The position numbers and the translations under genes are program-made. Shown here in pieces: positions 54,089 through 63,636 of a stretch of 64,000 bases of DNA; within the stretch, counting starts at the first letter, position 1, and every line of letters starts with the position of its first letter. The stretch spans positions 1 through 64,000 of the forward strand of contig CAKONV010000009.1 in the NCBI GenBank assembly GCA_934098295.1. Reading direction: 5' to 3'. This DNA comes from an uncultured Bacilli bacterium. Lineage in GTDB: Bacteria; Bacillota_I; Bacilli_A; ML615J-28; CAG-313. The notes beneath the pieces are model-generated. The model ran no database searches, was not told where the DNA came from, and saw only the letters and a list, made by a program, of their open reading frames with translations.

Positions 54089-56009
54089 TATCTTCACCAT
54101 TTGTTACAATTTCAACATTAACATTTCCTTCTTTTACAATACTTGAACTAATTATATCCGTATGTAATTTTATTTGTAATTCAGGATTAGATGTGCTTGT
54201 AATCTTTGTATAATTACTAATTTTTGATAAATATAACTCCATAAGTTCACCGTCTAAATTGATTAACTCAACAATTGCCGTTCTTGAACAGGTAATTTTA
54301 GAATTTAACAATCTTGTATCTTGAACAATTAAATAGCCTTCTTCTTGACTTAAATCAAGAGTGTTAATACTAGAATCAGTTATTTGCGTTTTAGAAGTAG
54401 AACCGAGATTAACAATTTTCGCGTTAACAGTAGTTTTATAGTCTTGATATTCTTTGTTAGCTGTATCAATATCTGAACCAATTTTGTTAAGGAGAACTGC
54501 CGCTTTAGAAGCATCAATGTTTACGGATGGTGTCTTTAAATAATCAATTGTAATATAAGAAGCATCACATTTAGCTTCTACCTTTTCTTTAGCCACAATT
54601 TTGTCTAAACCGATTAAGCCTGTTGAAGATACTTCTAAATTCATTTTATTAAATATCGAATTATATATATAAGCTTTAGCTGTTGAGGATTCCATTGTGA
54701 AATCATCACAGTTTATATTATCAATGTTAATACTACCAGAACTATTAGTTATTGTCGCATCATCAAATTTACTATTTACAATTTTTATACCTGATTGTTT
54801 ATTGTCGATTACTAAACTATTGATAATACTATTCTCTTCAATTACTAGTTGACCACTTGTTGATTCATATTCTAATTTAGAAGCTGTTGAATTATGAACT
54901 CCTAAAGAGATATTACTACCGGTAATGCTAAAAGATGTTATGTCAGAATTAACAATTGTCGTTGTTGTCTTGCCGGTTATATTGATTTTTATGTTATTTA
55001 AAATGGCATCTGTTAAATCAATACTAGCATTGTTGGCATTTATATTAATTGTATCATAAATATTGTCTTTGTTAATGTTGATAATTAATGTTTGAGTTGG
55101 TTCTTTTAAGAGAGAGAAAATATCATATTTTTCACTTTTTCTTACCTTAATATCTAAAACATCGTTCTTTTGGTCTAATTTAATACCTTCTCTAAATTCA
55201 TAGTTATGAGTAATACTTTCTTTGTCTGATGTCATTTTAAATGCGATATTTACATCATAAGCATCTATATTAATATTATTAGTTTGAGAATCTACTTCAA
55301 TATTTTCACTATTACTAGCCTTATCATTAATAGTACTATATATATAACCTTTAGTGGTATAACTTGCAACCATTAAACATATGTTTATAACAATTATAGA
55401 TATAATAGTTTTTAGAAGAAATTTGTTTGTTTTGAATTTTTCATCTAAGTAACCACTAATAGTAAAACCATATACTTTTCTTTTTAAGTTTTCATCTTTA
55501 AAAGAAATGATTTTACTTAAGAAGGAAGTTATTAAAATATAGAATAAATCGATAACATAGATAAAAGCAAAAAAGACTGTAAGTATATATAATATTGTAA
55601 TTAATATACTTAAAACCTTGTTAAGCATATTTGGTAAATAAATTAGTTTTGAGAATAGGGTAAATGTCGTAGCATAAGATTTTATCAAAAAGAAAAGAAT
55701 AGTAAAAAAACCGAAAACAATAATAGTTAATAGTATAGAGTTAACAATTTTATCAAAAATACTTTTTCTTTTTAATTGTTTTTTTCTTATATCTAAATAC
55801 TTAACACCATGTGATTCATAGGCTCCTTTTGCTACTTCTTCTACATCTGGTAACGAAGAAAGGACTTTTTCAATGGGTGTACCATAATCAATTGCATTTG
55901 ATATCTTGGTTTGATAATATTGAAGAACTTTTGTAGCATCTTTGGGTTGAAGGTATTTTAATTCTTCAGCTAGGGCTAACAAATATTCTTCTTGAGATTT
56001 ATATTCCAT
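54081..56009 (-). CDS. HAAS (DUF1700) - membrane - DUF4097 fusion protein
   Basis: This 642-residue membrane protein has three parts. Residues 1-75 form a HAAS/DUF1700-like helical domain (YLLALAEELKYL; a later LPDVEEVAKGAYE). Several membrane helices follow at about 88-225. Residues 240-642 are a DUF4097-type parallel beta-helix, with stacked short strands such as GSINIDNINCDDFTME and many Ser/Thr/Asn turns. In many Firmicutes these are two separate genes controlled by a PadR-like regulator; here they are one chain and no regulator is nearby. The outer part probably faces outwards. It follows the HprK-like gene by 18 bases. Confidence 0.85.
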   Translation of the reverse strand: MEYKSQEEYLLALAEELKYLQPKDATKVLQYYQTKISNAIDYGTPIEKVLSSLPDVEEVAKGAYESHGVKYLDIRKKQLKRKSIFDKIVNSILLTIIVFGFFTILFFLIKSYATTFTLFSKLIYLPNMLNKVLSILITILYILTVFFAFIYVIDLFYILITSFLSKIISFKDENLKRKVYGFTISGYLDEKFKTNKFLLKTIISIIVINICLMVASYTTKGYIYSTINDKASNSENIEVDSQTNNINIDAYDVNIAFKMTSDKESITHNYEFREGIKLDQKNDVLDIKVRKSEKYDIFSLLKEPTQTLIININKDNIYDTININANNASIDLTDAILNNIKINITGKTTTTIVNSDITSFSITGSNISLGVHNSTASKLEYESTSGQLVIEENSIINSLVIDNKQSGIKIVNSKFDDATITNSSGSINIDNINCDDFTMESSTAKAYIYNSIFNKMNLEVSSTGLIGLDKIVAKEKVEAKCDASYITIDYLKTPSVNIDASKAAVLLNKIGSDIDTANKEYQDYKTTVNAKIVNLGSTSKTQITDSSINTLDLSQEEGYLIVQDTRLLNSKITCSRTAIVELINLDGELMELYLSKISNYTKITSTSNPELQIKLHTDIISSSIVKEGNVNVEIVTNGEDNE

Positions 56010-56027
56010 AGTATTTTCCCTTTCTTT

Positions 56028-56726
56028 CTAATCTTTTGACATAGCATTATGGGCAAATATAGCAACATCATCACTTAATGTGCATCCCATTTTATATATT
56101 TTTACATTTTTAACTAGTTCTTCAATTATTTTCAAAATTTTATCGGTAGTTTTAAGAAGAGGTATGCGGACAGTTTGATCTAAGATTAAACCAATTGCCT
56201 CTTTTGATTCGATTCTTTTAATGGTGTTTTCGTTCGATCTTTCAATAAAACATATAGCCTTAATAGGAATAGTCTTATTAACACTTAAATCAACTTTTCC
56301 AGAAAAAGGAGTTCCTGATGCATAAGCCTTATCTCTTAAAAAAATGGCGGGCTTATCATCATTTAAAATATAGGCATCATTAAAAGACTTTATCCACTTA
56401 GAAGTATGCGTTGACTTACCAGTTCCTGATGGGGCACTAAAAAGATAAGCATAACCATCTTTAACTACCGCTGATGAGTGTAACATTATTCCTTTATATT
56501 TAATAATTTTATAGTAAAAGCGCATGCCAGCATACATATATTCTAAATCTTCTTTTGATAAATAGGGGGTATCCATCTTCAAGTCATTAAGAATATCTTC
56601 AGGTATTTCTACTAAAAAAGCTGGTTTTTCATCATTATTTACTAAATAAGGAATTGCTTGTTTTCTTAATTTTTCGTAGTGGGGAATCATTTCAAATGTT
56701 ATTCCTGCAATACAATATTTGGCCAT
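56028..56726 (-). CDS. HPr kinase-like P-loop protein
   Basis: This 232-residue protein has a P-loop SAPSGTGKSTHT (Lys at about 104) preceded by LHSSAVV and followed by LNDDKPAIF, the pattern of HPr kinase/PEP carboxykinase-like P-loop proteins. True HPr kinase is larger and has a separate N-terminal domain, absent here. Such short versions are typical of peptide-modification clusters next to PqqD-like and S24/S26-like genes. The ATG at 56726 has SD AAGGAAG; an upstream TTG frame start at 56765 overlaps the peptidase gene and was rejected. Substrate unknown. Confidence 0.82.
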   Translation of the reverse strand: MAKYCIAGITFEMIPHYEKLRKQAIPYLVNNDEKPAFLVEIPEDILNDLKMDTPYLSKEDLEYMYAGMRFYYKIIKYKGIMLHSSAVVKDGYAYLFSAPSGTGKSTHTSKWIKSFNDAYILNDDKPAIFLRDKAYASGTPFSGKVDLSVNKTIPIKAICFIERSNENTIKRIESKEAIGLILDQTVRIPLLKTTDKILKIIEELVKNVKIYKMGCTLSDDVAIFAHNAMSKD

Positions 56727-56730
56727 AACT

Positions 56731-57168
56731 TTACTTCCTTTTAATCTTATGATATATATACGCAAAAGGTCTTTCTATGATAAATAAGAGATGGCGAAAA
56801 GATCTCGATGCTACTCTTCGTTTTACATATTTTTGATACTTTAAATCCGTACAAGGTATATAATTTTCTTTTTTATAATAGCCTTCCATCAATGCGATTA
56901 TTTGTTCTTTTGAAATATTTTTTTCTAAGACAAATTGATTATCACCGCACATAACGTATTTATTATCTTTAATTTTAATAATTCTGTGTAAAACTAATTC
57001 ACCGGTTATTCTTTCATATAAGACAACATCGTTTACCTTTAAATTATTAGGAGCAATAAGTTTTACTGTATCTCTTGACTCAACCAATAATGGAAGCATA
57101 CTTGTTCCCTTAATAGAAACTATAACAAAGCCGAACTTATCAATTGCTGTCTTATAATCAGTTTTCAA
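56731..57168 (-). CDS. S24/S26 signal-peptidase-like protein
   Basis: This 145-residue protein resembles signal peptidase I-type (S26) proteases. The catalytic Ser23 is in KGTSMLPLL. VNDVVLYER, LHRIIKI with His61 where bacterial enzymes have Lys, and MCGDN follow, the Ser-His arrangement of the archaeal/eukaryotic (Sec11-like) branch. There is no clear N-terminal membrane helix; a basic, hydrophobic C-terminus (RHLLFIIERPFAYIYHKIKRK) may bind the membrane. Translation appears to start at a TTG that overlaps the pqqD stop by 11 bases, so it should depend on pqqD translation. The start is not certain. Confidence 0.78.
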   Translation of the reverse strand: MKTDYKTAIDKFGFVIVSIKGTSMLPLLVESRDTVKLIAPNNLKVNDVVLYERITGELVLHRIIKIKDNKYVMCGDNQFVLEKNISKEQIIALMEGYYKKENYIPCTDLKYQKYVKRRVASRSFRHLLFIIERPFAYIYHKIKRK

Positions 57169-57424
57169 TGACTCCAGATTCCTTTAATGCTGTGATTATT
57201 TTATTTATATCTAAGGTCGCTTGTTCTAAAGTTACATCATAACAGTTCATCATTTCAGCTTTTATTTCTTCCTCGCCTTTTCCCTCTAATAGCTTTTTAT
57301 AAATAAAGGCACCAGTTTCGTTTAAATTAATTATTCCTTTAAAATTAAGGGCTGCTTTGCCTACAGGAACAATTACATAATTACCAGCGACTTCTCTTAG
57401 CATAAATTCTTTATTAATTTTCAT
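57158..57424 (-). CDS. PqqD-family peptide chaperone
   Basis: This 88-residue protein has the PqqD fold signature. A beta-strand-rich N-terminus (FMLREVAGNYVIVPVG) is followed by INLNETGAFIYKKLLEGKG and a C-terminal helix (ATLDINKIITALKESGVIE). PqqD proteins bind the leader of a ribosomally made peptide and present it to a modifying enzyme. No precursor peptide or dedicated radical SAM partner is visible next to it. SD AGAGGTG and an extended -10 promoter define it as the first gene of the operon down to nrdG. Confidence 0.88.
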   Translation of the reverse strand: MKINKEFMLREVAGNYVIVPVGKAALNFKGIINLNETGAFIYKKLLEGKGEEEIKAEMMNCYDVTLEQATLDINKIITALKESGVIEN

Positions 57425-57462
57425 TTAGATTACACCTCTTCGTTATATATCTTTCTATCATT

Positions 57463-57471
57463 ATTATACCA
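57463..57471 (-). promoter_or_regulatory. Extended -10 promoter of the pqqD operon
   Basis: TGGTATAAT (hexamer 57463-57468), with no clear -35. The start would be near 57456, about 30 bases before pqqD. A second TATAAT-like site lies around 57510-57520. Confidence 0.5.
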
Positions 57472-57578
57472 TAGAAAGATAAAAATTAAAAGAAATATGA
57501 AATAGCTATTATATTATACCGCTTATTAAAATAACATATTTTTATTAACTATATGTATATAAAATAGCTATTTTAGGT

Positions 57579-57627
57579 AAAAAAAAAGAGCTATTTTCTT
57601 AGAAGCACATAAGTGTTTCTTAAAATA
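57579..57627 (-). terminator. Terminator after the tRNA pair
   Basis: A long imperfect stem pairs TATTTT..AGAA..CAC with GTG..TTCT..AAAATA and is followed on the minus strand by nine T. Confidence 0.75.
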
Positions 57628-57641
57628 ACTTATTTAATAAA

Positions 57642-57717
57642 TGGTAGGGCTAGATGGATTCGGACCATCGGAGTGACGGAGTCAAAGTCCGTTGCCTTAC
57701 CGCTTGGCTATAGCCCT
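57642..57717 (-). tRNA. tRNA-Gln (anticodon TTG)
   Basis: A 76-base cloverleaf with acceptor AGGGCTA / TAGCCCT, D-stem GCC/GGC, anticodon stem ACGGA / TCCGT with loop CTTTGAC, and T-arm containing GGTCCGAATCC. The 3' CCA is encoded (57642-57644). Confidence 0.96.
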
Positions 57718-57726
57718 ATAAAAAGA

Positions 57727-57811
57727 TGGTGGAAGGGAGTGGATTCGAACCACCGAACTCGTAGAGAGCGGATTTACAGTCCGCCGCGTTTAGCCTCTTC
57801 GCTACCCTTCC
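57727..57811 (-). tRNA. tRNA-Tyr (anticodon GTA)
   Basis: An 85-base tRNA with a long variable arm. Acceptor GGAAGGG / CCCTTCC, anticodon stem GCGGA / TCCGC with loop CTGTAAA, and T-arm GGTTCGAATCC. The 3' CCA is encoded. It is co-transcribed with tRNA-Gln nine bases downstream. Confidence 0.97.
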
Positions 57812-57860
57812 ATCTTTTAGTATAATATATAATCGAGATGAAATATCACATCGCTATAAT

Positions 57861-57889
57861 ATTATACTAAATTTGAATATGCATGTCAA
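57861..57889 (-). promoter_or_regulatory. Promoter of the tRNA-Tyr/tRNA-Gln pair
   Basis: Perfect TTGACA (57884-57889), 17 bases and TATAAT (57861-57866). The -35 overlaps the stop codon of the YabQ-like gene (57886-57888). Confidence 0.92.
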
Positions 57890-58338
57890 GTGTTTTGATT
57901 TTTACTAACCTTTTTTTTAAGTTTTTTGTTTTTTATTTTTTGTAAAATGTTTTTAATTTTATTTTTCATTATCTTAACAATCGCTGGTGAATAAAATAGA
58001 TGTTTAATTTTAGAAATTATTTTTAAAAATAGAGCATCAATTTTTTTTATAATAAAGTTAAAACTTTCTTTCATCAATAAATAATATAATAGGAAACCAA
58101 TAACAATGAACAATAAGAAATATATTGGTATATATCCATCATCTAAACGATAACAAAATCTATATGTAACATAGATTTGACTTATTAAGTATATTAGTTC
58201 TAAAAATAATTTAGGAATTTTCTTTAATTGATGTTTTTCTTCAATAAAAATAACTAAGTCACTTACAGCATAATAGTATATACCATAAGTGATAATATAA
58301 ATTATTATTTTTAATTCTAAATTTAGCGGTTTAATCAT
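57886..58338 (-). CDS. yabQ: Spore cortex protein YabQ-like membrane protein
   Basis: This 150-residue membrane protein has about four hydrophobic helices and the YabQ-like stretch CYRLDDGYIPIYFLLFIVIG (a D-G turn before a helix), then a very basic tail (after about residue 115). In Bacillus subtilis YabQ sits in the membrane around the forespore and is needed for cortex formation. Sequence similarity alone is modest, but its start overlaps the YabP-like gene by four bases, the normal yabP-yabQ order, which supports the call. No terminator of its own is visible before the tRNA promoter. Confidence 0.7.
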   Translation of the reverse strand: MIKPLNLELKIIIYIITYGIYYYAVSDLVIFIEEKHQLKKIPKLFLELIYLISQIYVTYRFCYRLDDGYIPIYFLLFIVIGFLLYYLLMKESFNFIIKKIDALFLKIISKIKHLFYSPAIVKIMKNKIKNILQKIKNKKLKKKVSKNQNT

Positions 58339-58619
58339 TTAAATAACTTTTTAAAGAAACTTTCTTCTTTTTTCTTTTCATTATCTAAATATGATAAAGA
58401 TATTATGTTTCCGTTTATCCATAAAATCCCCTTATCTATATCTAACTGTTGCATTAACAAATCATTACCTTTTACTAACAATAAGCCTAGTAAAGTATCT
58501 ACTAAAAATTCTTCTTTATTTAAACTTTCTATTTTCTTTACACCCGTTATTTCTAGTTTTTTTCTATCTTTTAGCGATAGTTCTTGACCTTTGTTTTCTG
58601 TTAATTTAGTTTCATACAT
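58335..58619 (-). CDS. yabP: Sporulation protein YabP-like
   Basis: This 94-residue soluble protein has the YabP/YqfC pattern: LKDRKKLEITGVKKIESLNK, then FLVDTLLGLLLVKGNDLLM and ILWINGNIISLSYLD, with a short basic tail. YabP proteins are needed for spore coat/cortex assembly and are made in the mother cell. A strong AGGAGG SD precedes the ATG. The pair yabP-yabQ implies that the host or its recent ancestors form spores. Confidence 0.82.
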   Translation of the reverse strand: MYETKLTENKGQELSLKDRKKLEITGVKKIESLNKEEFLVDTLLGLLLVKGNDLLMQQLDIDKGILWINGNIISLSYLDNEKKKEESFFKKLFK

Positions 58620-58640
58620 AAATTATTTCCTCCTATTTTA

Positions 58641-58652
58641 ATTATATGTATG
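58641..58652 (-). promoter_or_regulatory. Possible promoter of yabP-yabQ
   Basis: On the minus strand CATACATATAAT contains both a TATAAT and a CATACAT resembling the -10 of sigma-E promoters, which drive yabP in B. subtilis. No convincing -35 of either type was found. Confidence 0.3.
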
Positions 58653-58682
58653 AAGTTCTTTAAAAATGAAAAAATACTAAAA

Positions 58683-58707
58683 AAAGCTAACCAATTTGGT
58701 TAGCTTT
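58683..58707 (-). terminator. Terminator after the helical lipoprotein gene
   Basis: An almost perfect palindrome, AAAGCTAACCAA / TTGGTTAGCTTT, is followed by a T run on the minus strand. It lies nine bases after the stop. Confidence 0.9.
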
Positions 58708-58715
58708 AAGTTTTT

Positions 58716-60986
58716 TTATAATGCTTGAATTAATAATTCTTGATTGAAGTTATTGAAAAGTACTTCAGTTGATTCTTCAGTATTACCTTTTGCTAATTGT
58801 CTTAACATATCAACAGTAGCTTTAAGTTCACTTACAAATTCTTCTTTGTTATTATATTTTATTTCTTTATCACCAAAGACATAATTCATTGGGAATCCTT
58901 TAGCATTATCAATTAATGTGCCTAAATCTTCAACTAATTTATCTAATAATGCACATGTATCTTCATCAAATAATTTGATTAATTCATCAAGTTGATTATT
59001 TAAAACAAGTTTAATTACTTCGTTTAATCCTTTTTCTTTAACAAATGTTAAGACTTTTTCTACAACGCTAATTAAGTCATTAACTACTAATTTAACGTCT
59101 TCTTCTTTAGCATTTGCTAACATTGTAATAATACTCTTTGCAGTTTCATCGGTAATTAAACCAACTTTTGGTAATAATCTTACGATGGCAAGAACATCTG
59201 TAATAGTTAAATTTGCTTCATTCTTTATTACTTGTACTAGTTTTTCAACTAAAGGTAATAAATCTTCAGCATTTTTAACAACTACTGTTTCTATACTATA
59301 GTCATAAGAGATTATTGAAACAGTTGTTGTGCCCGTAGAATCAATTATATCTTTAGTAGTGATTTTCTGTGGAATAATTGATAATTCTACATAAGTAATT
59401 ACACCATTTTCTAATGTTACATTCGTTAAAGTATATGCAACACCAACTGTTAAATCATCAATACTTTCATATCCATATTTTTCAAATAATCTCTTTAAAT
59501 ATTCATCAGTATTAATTTCATCACCAATTAAAGATTTGTTGCCTCTTTCTGAGATAGTTTCAACTTTGAAATTCAAGGCTTTAAGAATTGCATCAATATT
59601 TTCAGAATCACCTAAGAATCTATTTAATACATTAGCTTCATCATTTATTAGTTTAACAACAGCAGATACTAAGCTATTGTAATCTTCTGTAGTCATTCCT
59701 AATAATTCTTGTAAACTATTAGCAGGAAGTTTGAATTGATCTTTTAAATTATTATAAATAGAATCTATAATAGCTTTTAAGTTAGCATCTTCTAATTCAA
59801 CTGTAGGTAAATTATCTTTTAAAGCATATAGAACAATACAAGCAATTATTTGTTCAGGTGTTTCATAAGTAAAGGCTTTTTCTAATAATTCTTTAGTAAT
59901 TACATTTAAGCTTGATACTAAATATACATATGTCATAGTAATACCTTTAGCAATATCGCTTGATTGTACATCTTTTAAAGCGCCTTCTAATTCTGTAAGA
60001 ATATCACCTAATTTAATGTTGTCAGCAATTGTAAGATCAGCTAAATATGGTTTTAAAGCTGTTAATGCATCTCTTACAAAATCGATTAAAACAACCATAT
60101 CACTTTCTTTTAAAGTGTTAGCAAGTAAGATTTGAACTGCTGCATCTCTAATTTGAACAATCTTTTCAGGATTTTTATCAAATGTTCCATCTTTAAATAA
60201 TTCTGATATTTGTGGAATTACTTGAATTGATAATTGACGATATGTATCTAAAGCTTGATTTGCTATTGAAGCAAAAGCTGTAGCGATTTCTAAGTTATTA
60301 CGAACAAGTAAATTAGATATTTCTTTTAAGCTTACATCTAATCCTGTGTCTTTAAAGCTAAATACCATATTATTGATTAAAGCTTGAAGAGTGTAGTTAA
60401 GGAAGTATGACATACCCAAAACTTGATCTTTTGATAAAGTTGTAATATTCATTAATAAAGATAAAACAATTGTTTGAATATCAGGTTTTTCAGTGTTCAT
60501 TATGATGTCAACAAAAGACTCTAAAACATCTAAAGTTACACCATTATCATAAGCTTTATCACAAGCAATTTTGAATAATTCTACATTTGTTTCATAAGTC
60601 TTTTCATCTTCAGCATCTTCTTTGCTACCAAGAAGGTTATCAATACAATATTGATACATTTCATTTCTAGAAGCTGTTGATGTACCTGTGAAATCAATTT
60701 TGCTACTTTCACTAGATGATTCATAACCATCAGCCATAGCTTTTACCGTAAAATTAAAATCTCTTGTTATATCTTTAACTTGATAAGAATTAGTTTTTGT
60801 TATATATGATTCGCTGTTAATAGTTACTACATAAGATGTTGCGTTAGAAACAGCATCCCAAGTAATTAAACCAGTATCACTAATTTTAATGTTACTTGGA
60901 GTGTCTAAAGTTTTGTTTTCGGGATTACAACCAAATAAAACAAAGATTGTTAACAAAGCAACAAATAAACTTAATACTTTTTTCAT
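58716..60986 (-). CDS. Large helical lipoprotein with N-terminal FN3-like domain
   Basis: This 756-residue lipoprotein (signal peptide, lipobox LFGC with Cys20) has a fibronectin type III-like domain at about 30-105: ITWDAVSNATSYVVTIN and the later FNFTVKAMADGYESS. About 640 residues of predicted alpha-helix follow, rich in Leu, Asn and Thr, with helices of similar length. One beta-rich island interrupts them near 500-560. No enzyme motif is visible. In composition it recalls the CvpA-anchored giants at 23.5-40.5 kb but lacks their tryptophan boxes. SD AAGGAG; single-gene unit. Surface or binding role is inferred. Confidence 0.82.
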   Translation of the reverse strand: MKKVLSLFVALLTIFVLFGCNPENKTLDTPSNIKISDTGLITWDAVSNATSYVVTINSESYITKTNSYQVKDITRDFNFTVKAMADGYESSSESSKIDFTGTSTASRNEMYQYCIDNLLGSKEDAEDEKTYETNVELFKIACDKAYDNGVTLDVLESFVDIIMNTEKPDIQTIVLSLLMNITTLSKDQVLGMSYFLNYTLQALINNMVFSFKDTGLDVSLKEISNLLVRNNLEIATAFASIANQALDTYRQLSIQVIPQISELFKDGTFDKNPEKIVQIRDAAVQILLANTLKESDMVVLIDFVRDALTALKPYLADLTIADNIKLGDILTELEGALKDVQSSDIAKGITMTYVYLVSSLNVITKELLEKAFTYETPEQIIACIVLYALKDNLPTVELEDANLKAIIDSIYNNLKDQFKLPANSLQELLGMTTEDYNSLVSAVVKLINDEANVLNRFLGDSENIDAILKALNFKVETISERGNKSLIGDEINTDEYLKRLFEKYGYESIDDLTVGVAYTLTNVTLENGVITYVELSIIPQKITTKDIIDSTGTTTVSIISYDYSIETVVVKNAEDLLPLVEKLVQVIKNEANLTITDVLAIVRLLPKVGLITDETAKSIITMLANAKEEDVKLVVNDLISVVEKVLTFVKEKGLNEVIKLVLNNQLDELIKLFDEDTCALLDKLVEDLGTLIDNAKGFPMNYVFGDKEIKYNNKEEFVSELKATVDMLRQLAKGNTEESTEVLFNNFNQELLIQAL

Positions 60987-61018
60987 TTTTTTATTTCTCC
61001 TTTTTTTATTTCACTTTC

Positions 61019-61047
61019 ATTATACCAATTTTTTTTTAGATTGTAAA
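61019..61047 (-). promoter_or_regulatory. Promoter of the helical lipoprotein gene
   Basis: TTTACA (61042-61047), 17 bases and TATAAT (61019-61024), with TGG before the -10. Confidence 0.8.
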
Positions 61048-61117
61048 GGGAAAACAAAAATATTTATATTTTATTTACTTACATTTTAGTTATATTCAAT
61101 TCTTTTAAGTGAATTTA

Positions 61118-61146
61118 TTACACTTGTTTTAAAAATATGATATAAT
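61118..61146 (+). promoter_or_regulatory. Promoter of lysS
   Basis: An extended -10 TGATATAAT (hexamer 61141-61146) has a weak TTACAC (61118-61123) 17 bases upstream. No T-box is present before lysS. Confidence 0.65.
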
Positions 61147-61164
61147 AGAATAAATACATATTAA

Positions 61165-62679
<1,515 letters not shown>

Positions 62680-62682
62680 AAT

Positions 62683-62720
62683 AAATAGTCAATATCTAAA
62701 ATTTTAGATATTGACTATTT
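62683..62720. terminator. Bidirectional terminator between lysS and the kinase gene
   Basis: A stem of about 18 bp (AAATAGTCAATATCTAAA / TTTAGATATTGACTATTT) with T runs on both strands serves the two converging genes. Confidence 0.9.
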
Positions 62721-63635
62721 TTATTTATTAAGTATTCCTAATCTTTTAGCAAGAAAATATGTGCCAAAAATAGGATCTGTTTTCTTTGTATATATATTAA
62801 ATTTAAAGCCTTTGCTTTCTAAAGTTCTTACTAGTTCTTCTTTAGCTACTAATGCATTATTTATATATCCACCAATTAATCCTAAAACAAAATTATCTTT
62901 GATACCTAAGTGATTAGCACAATTAATAATGTCTTTTCCTAAAGATGCACCGGTTTCTTTTAACCATGAAATAGCCTCATTATCATTTTGTTTAGCCTGT
63001 TCAATAAAGAAACTAGCAAATGATGCAAGTTCAGTTTTCGTATGATTATAGATAAAATCATCCAAATCTCTAAAGTCTTTTAAATTAAAATGAGAAAAGA
63101 ATTTTTTACTTAAATTAGATATATAATTATTTTCTTCATATTCTTTAATCATTTTAATTACATAATCTTTTGTACAACAATATCCAGAGCCTCTTTCCGT
63201 TAATAAATGCCCCCAACCACTTGTCATGAAAATATCTTTATTGTTCATGCCAACAACGGCAGCTCCCGTTCCTGAAATAGCTACAATACCTTTTTCATAT
63301 TGATCTTCTAGAATCATATATAAAGCCATCATGGCATCATTAATCATTACAACTTCTGCATGGTAAGTATCGCGTAAATCTTTTTTATATTCTTCTACAT
63401 GAGGAAAAATCGCAAAGGCTGATATGCCCATAATAATTCCTTTGATAAGATATTCATTGTTATTTTCTTTGATTACTTCATCAATTCCCAATCTTATATT
63501 TTTTCCAGCATCTTTGCTTACAGCATAACTTCCAACGCCATATTTTCTTTCAATTATAACTTTACCAAAACTATCTATTAAAGCGACGTTTGTCTTTGTT
63601 CCTCCAGCATCTACACCTATAATTGCTTCTTTCAT
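62721..63635 (-). CDS. BadF/BcrA-type ATPase, probable N-acetylglucosamine kinase
   Basis: This 304-residue protein of the ASKHA fold has phosphate-1 motif GVDAGGTKTNVALID, the Asp in MINDAMMALY, phosphate-2 AISGTGAAVVG, SGWGHLLTERGSG and a late adenosine-type GLIGGYINN. The order and the GWGHLLTERGSG segment match bacterial N-acetylglucosamine kinases of the BadF/BadG/BcrA/BcrD family, which phosphorylate amino sugars from wall recycling or diet. It starts two bases after the stop of the upstream gene, so the two are co-translated. Confidence 0.85.
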   Translation of the reverse strand: MKEAIIGVDAGGTKTNVALIDSFGKVIIERKYGVGSYAVSKDAGKNIRLGIDEVIKENNNEYLIKGIIMGISAFAIFPHVEEYKKDLRDTYHAEVVMINDAMMALYMILEDQYEKGIVAISGTGAAVVGMNNKDIFMTSGWGHLLTERGSGYCCTKDYVIKMIKEYEENNYISNLSKKFFSHFNLKDFRDLDDFIYNHTKTELASFASFFIEQAKQNDNEAISWLKETGASLGKDIINCANHLGIKDNFVLGLIGGYINNALVAKEELVRTLESKGFKFNIYTKKTDPIFGTYFLAKRLGILNK

Positions 63636-63636
63636 T

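Noticed and set aside
56727..56765. Longer frame of the HprK-like protein from a TTG
   Set aside because: It overlaps the peptidase gene, has no SD, and the ATG at 56726 has AAGGAAG.
57613..57825. Open frame on plus across the two tRNA genes
   Set aside because: It lies entirely over tRNA-Gln and tRNA-Tyr; the codons are the complement of tRNA sequence.
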